Of a DNA stretch of 64,000 nt, positions 62,225 to 64,000 are shown one piece after another. The notes below the pieces were generated by a model. The model did no database searches, was not told the DNA's origin, and saw nothing but the letters and a program-made list of their open reading frames with translations. Origin of the DNA: Granulosicoccaceae bacterium (lineage in GTDB: Bacteria; Pseudomonadota; Gammaproteobacteria; Granulosicoccales; Granulosicoccaceae); NCBI GenBank assembly GCA_020629835.1, contig JAHDCO010000010.1, positions 1-64,000 on the forward strand. The letters are read 5' to 3'. Within the stretch, counting starts at the first letter, position 1. Every line of letters begins with the position of its first letter. Both the position numbers and the translations under genes were made by a program.

Positions 62225-64000
62225 TTAGCCCGCGGATAGCCGGACCATCAAATCCTTTGCATCAATTTGATCACCGGTGCTAACCAGCAATTCATCCACA
62301 GTGCCGTCGGCATCGGCGTAAATAGCGGTTTCCATTTTCATCGCTTCGATCGACAGCAGCACGTCCCCGGCAGCGACGCTTTGACCTTTCACCACGTTCA
62401 CCGTAGACACCACACCCGGCATGGGTGCGCCGACTTGCAATGGATCATCAGCATCGGCTTTTGGTCGTGCAGCGAAGCCTTCGGCACCGTGAATGCGGTC
62501 AGGCACTTGAATTGAGCGAGGTTGTCCATTGAGTTCAAAGAACACACGCACAAGGCCTTTATCGTTGGTTTCACCGCGTGCCACGCAGCGAATAACCAGC
62601 GTTTTACCTTGTTCGATTTCAACCAGGATCTCATCACCTACATTCACACCGTAATAGTACACACCGGTTGGCAGCACGCTGGTGGGTCCGTAGTTTTCCT
62701 GAGCGTTTTGAAATTCCGTGAAGACCTTTGGGTACATCAGGTACGCAGCCAGATCCTGGTCGGTAACGTCACGCGCAATTTCTTCAGCCAACTGAGCCCT
62801 TGTAGCGTCTAAATCAGTGGGTTCCATCTCGGCACTGGCACGACCGGTAAACGCTTTTTCACCTTTCAGAACTTTCGCTTGCAACTCTTCCGGCCAACCG
62901 TTCGGCACCTGGCTGAGTTCGTTCTTCATCAGCGCCACCACAGAATCCGGGAAGGCGATTTCCTTGTTTGGGTCGCCTACGTCTTCGATGGTGAGATCCT
63001 GACTGACCATCATTAACGCCATATCGCCCACAACTTTCGATGACGGCGTGACTTTGACGATATCACCGAGTAAATCGTTAACGTCCCGGTACGCTCTAGC
63101 AACTTCATGCCATCGAGAAGCAAGGCCCAAGGATCTGGCTTGCTCTTTGAGGTTTGTGAACTGACCGCCGGGCATTTCGTGTAAGTACACTTCCGACGCC
63201 GGGCTCTTCAGATCGCTTTCGAACGCGGCGTACTGTTCGCGAACCGCCTCCCAGTACAACGAAATGCGTTGCACAGCATCTAGGTTGATGTTGGGATCGC
63301 GCTCATGGCCTTGAAGTGCTGCTACTAACGAGCCCAGGCTTGGTTGTGACGTTGTGCCGGAAAAGGCATCCATTGCGGCGTCAACCGCATCAACACCCGA
63401 ATCGATTGCAGCAAGGACCGTAGCTGCACTGATGCCTGACGTATCGTGCGTGTGATAGTGAATCGGAAGTGAGGTCGCTTCACGCATCGCTGGAAACAGT
63501 TCTCGGGCGGCGTTGGGTTTCATGAGCCCGCCCATGTCTTTGATGGCAATGATGTGTGCGCCTGCAGCATCCAATTGCTCGGCTAACTTGAGATAGTAAT
63601 CCAGCGTGTACTGTTTCTGCTTCGGATCCATCATGTCGCCGGTGTAGCAAATAGCGGCTTCGCACAGCTTATCCTCAGCAATAACCGCGTCCATGGATAC
63701 ACGCATGTTATCCACCCAGTTAAAGCAATCGAATACGCGGAATAAATCCACACCACCTGCGGCTGCCTGTTTAACGAAGTACTGCACGACGTTGTCCGGG
63801 TAGTTTGTGTAACCCACGCCATTGGCCCCGCGGATTAAGCATTGCAACAAGATGTTTGGCGCACGCTCACGAATCATGGCCAACCGTTCCCACGGATCTT
63901 CGGTTAAAAAGCGCATGCTGACGTCAAATGTGGCACCACCCCAGCACTCTAAAGACAGTAGATTCGGCAGTGATCGCGCATAACTTTCGGCCACGTGCGT
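62225..64000 (-). CDS. pyc: Pyruvate carboxylase, C-terminal half (cut by window end)
   Basis: ATP- and biotin-dependent enzyme making oxaloacetate from pyruvate; 591 residues are seen, and the frame stays open to the last base. The carboxyltransferase domain has LECWGGATFDVSMRFL, LIRGANGVGYTNYPDN, FRVFDCFNWVDNMR and the metal-binding HYHTHDTSG. The carboxylation/PYC_OADA middle and a C-terminal biotinyl domain follow, with EAMKMET holding the biotin lysine. The ATP-grasp half must lie beyond position 64000 if the gene is the usual 1150-residue form; a two-subunit pyruvate carboxylase (PycB) or oxaloacetate decarboxylase alpha is the alternative. Confidence 0.88.
   Translation of the reverse strand, partial: THVAESYARSLPNLLSLECWGGATFDVSMRFLTEDPWERLAMIRERAPNILLQCLIRGANGVGYTNYPDNVVQYFVKQAAAGGVDLFRVFDCFNWVDNMRVSMDAVIAEDKLCEAAICYTGDMMDPKQKQYTLDYYLKLAEQLDAAGAHIIAIKDMGGLMKPNAARELFPAMREATSLPIHYHTHDTSGISAATVLAAIDSGVDAVDAAMDAFSGTTSQPSLGSLVAALQGHERDPNINLDAVQRISLYWEAVREQYAAFESDLKSPASEVYLHEMPGGQFTNLKEQARSLGLASRWHEVARAYRDVNDLLGDIVKVTPSSKVVGDMALMMVSQDLTIEDVGDPNKEIAFPDSVVALMKNELSQVPNGWPEELQAKVLKGEKAFTGRASAEMEPTDLDATRAQLAEEIARDVTDQDLAAYLMYPKVFTEFQNAQENYGPTSVLPTGVYYYGVNVGDEILVEIEQGKTLVIRCVARGETNDKGLVRVFFELNGQPRSIQVPDRIHGAEGFAARPKADADDPLQVGAPMPGVVSTVNVVKGQSVAAGDVLLSIEAMKMETAIYADADGTVDELLVSTGDQIDAKDLMVRLSAG

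Overview
The window looks like chromosome of a free-living, probably marine gammaproteobacterium. HspQ, DUF4124 proteins, a YccA-type Bax inhibitor, a Pseudomonas-like guanidinobutyrase and a long-form GAPDH point to that class, and base composition looks close to balanced. I cannot name a genus. I see no insertion sequence, phage, integrase, CRISPR array, rRNA or toxin-antitoxin pair. One tRNA gene, tRNA-Ser(UGA), is present. Nearly all the DNA is coding.

Layout. 0-7.9 kb: a TPR lipoprotein and a HAMP-only membrane protein; cardiolipin synthase, an EEP phosphohydrolase and guanidinobutyrase in overlapping order; a small membrane protein; a YccA homologue; tRNA-Ser; a PLP decarboxylase. 7.9-13 kb: a COG0523 metal GTPase with a Zur-like site, xylulokinase, a DUF4159 protein and GAPDH. 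13-21 kb: a membrane-anchored Ser/Thr kinase, a DUF4124 protein, two tandem Lin0512 proteins, an aromatic aminotransferase and a polar-solute ABC transporter whose binding protein resembles cyclohexadienyl dehydratase. 21-26 kb: a large acidic membrane protein, an OmpA-like lipoprotein, HspQ and an aldo/keto reductase. 26-33 kb: ygiQ followed by livG-livF-livH-livM and a thioesterase, with no binding protein.

33-44.6 kb is an envelope export region. It holds an RND adaptor and pump, a second two-domain MMPL/RND exporter, two related lipoproteins, a micro-ORF, and an HTTM-DCC1 fusion protein. 44.7-51 kb is a heterotetrameric sarcosine oxidase operon (soxBDAG) with an SRPBCC-GyrI protein at its end, then a LivK-type binding protein with its own promoter and terminator. 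52.5-57 kb has an S41 peptidase and a MipA-like protein opposite an AraC regulator, and a HalD/BesD-like Fe(II)/2-oxoglutarate enzyme. 57-64 kb has a bacterial ceramidase homologue, MarR, LysE, a metallophosphatase, MarC, an Lrp regulator, a DUF6356 protein, a class II glutamine amidotransferase, and the C-terminal half of pyruvate carboxylase running off the window.

The main metabolic theme is uptake and breakdown of small nitrogenous organics: guanidinobutyrate, sarcosine, amino acids and branched-chain-type solutes. The least explained parts are the MMPL exporter with its two sister lipoproteins, the Lin0512 pair, the PheC-like binding protein, the HxD member of the halogenase family, and the HTTM-DCC1 fusion. 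All functions come from reading motifs by eye. No search was run.
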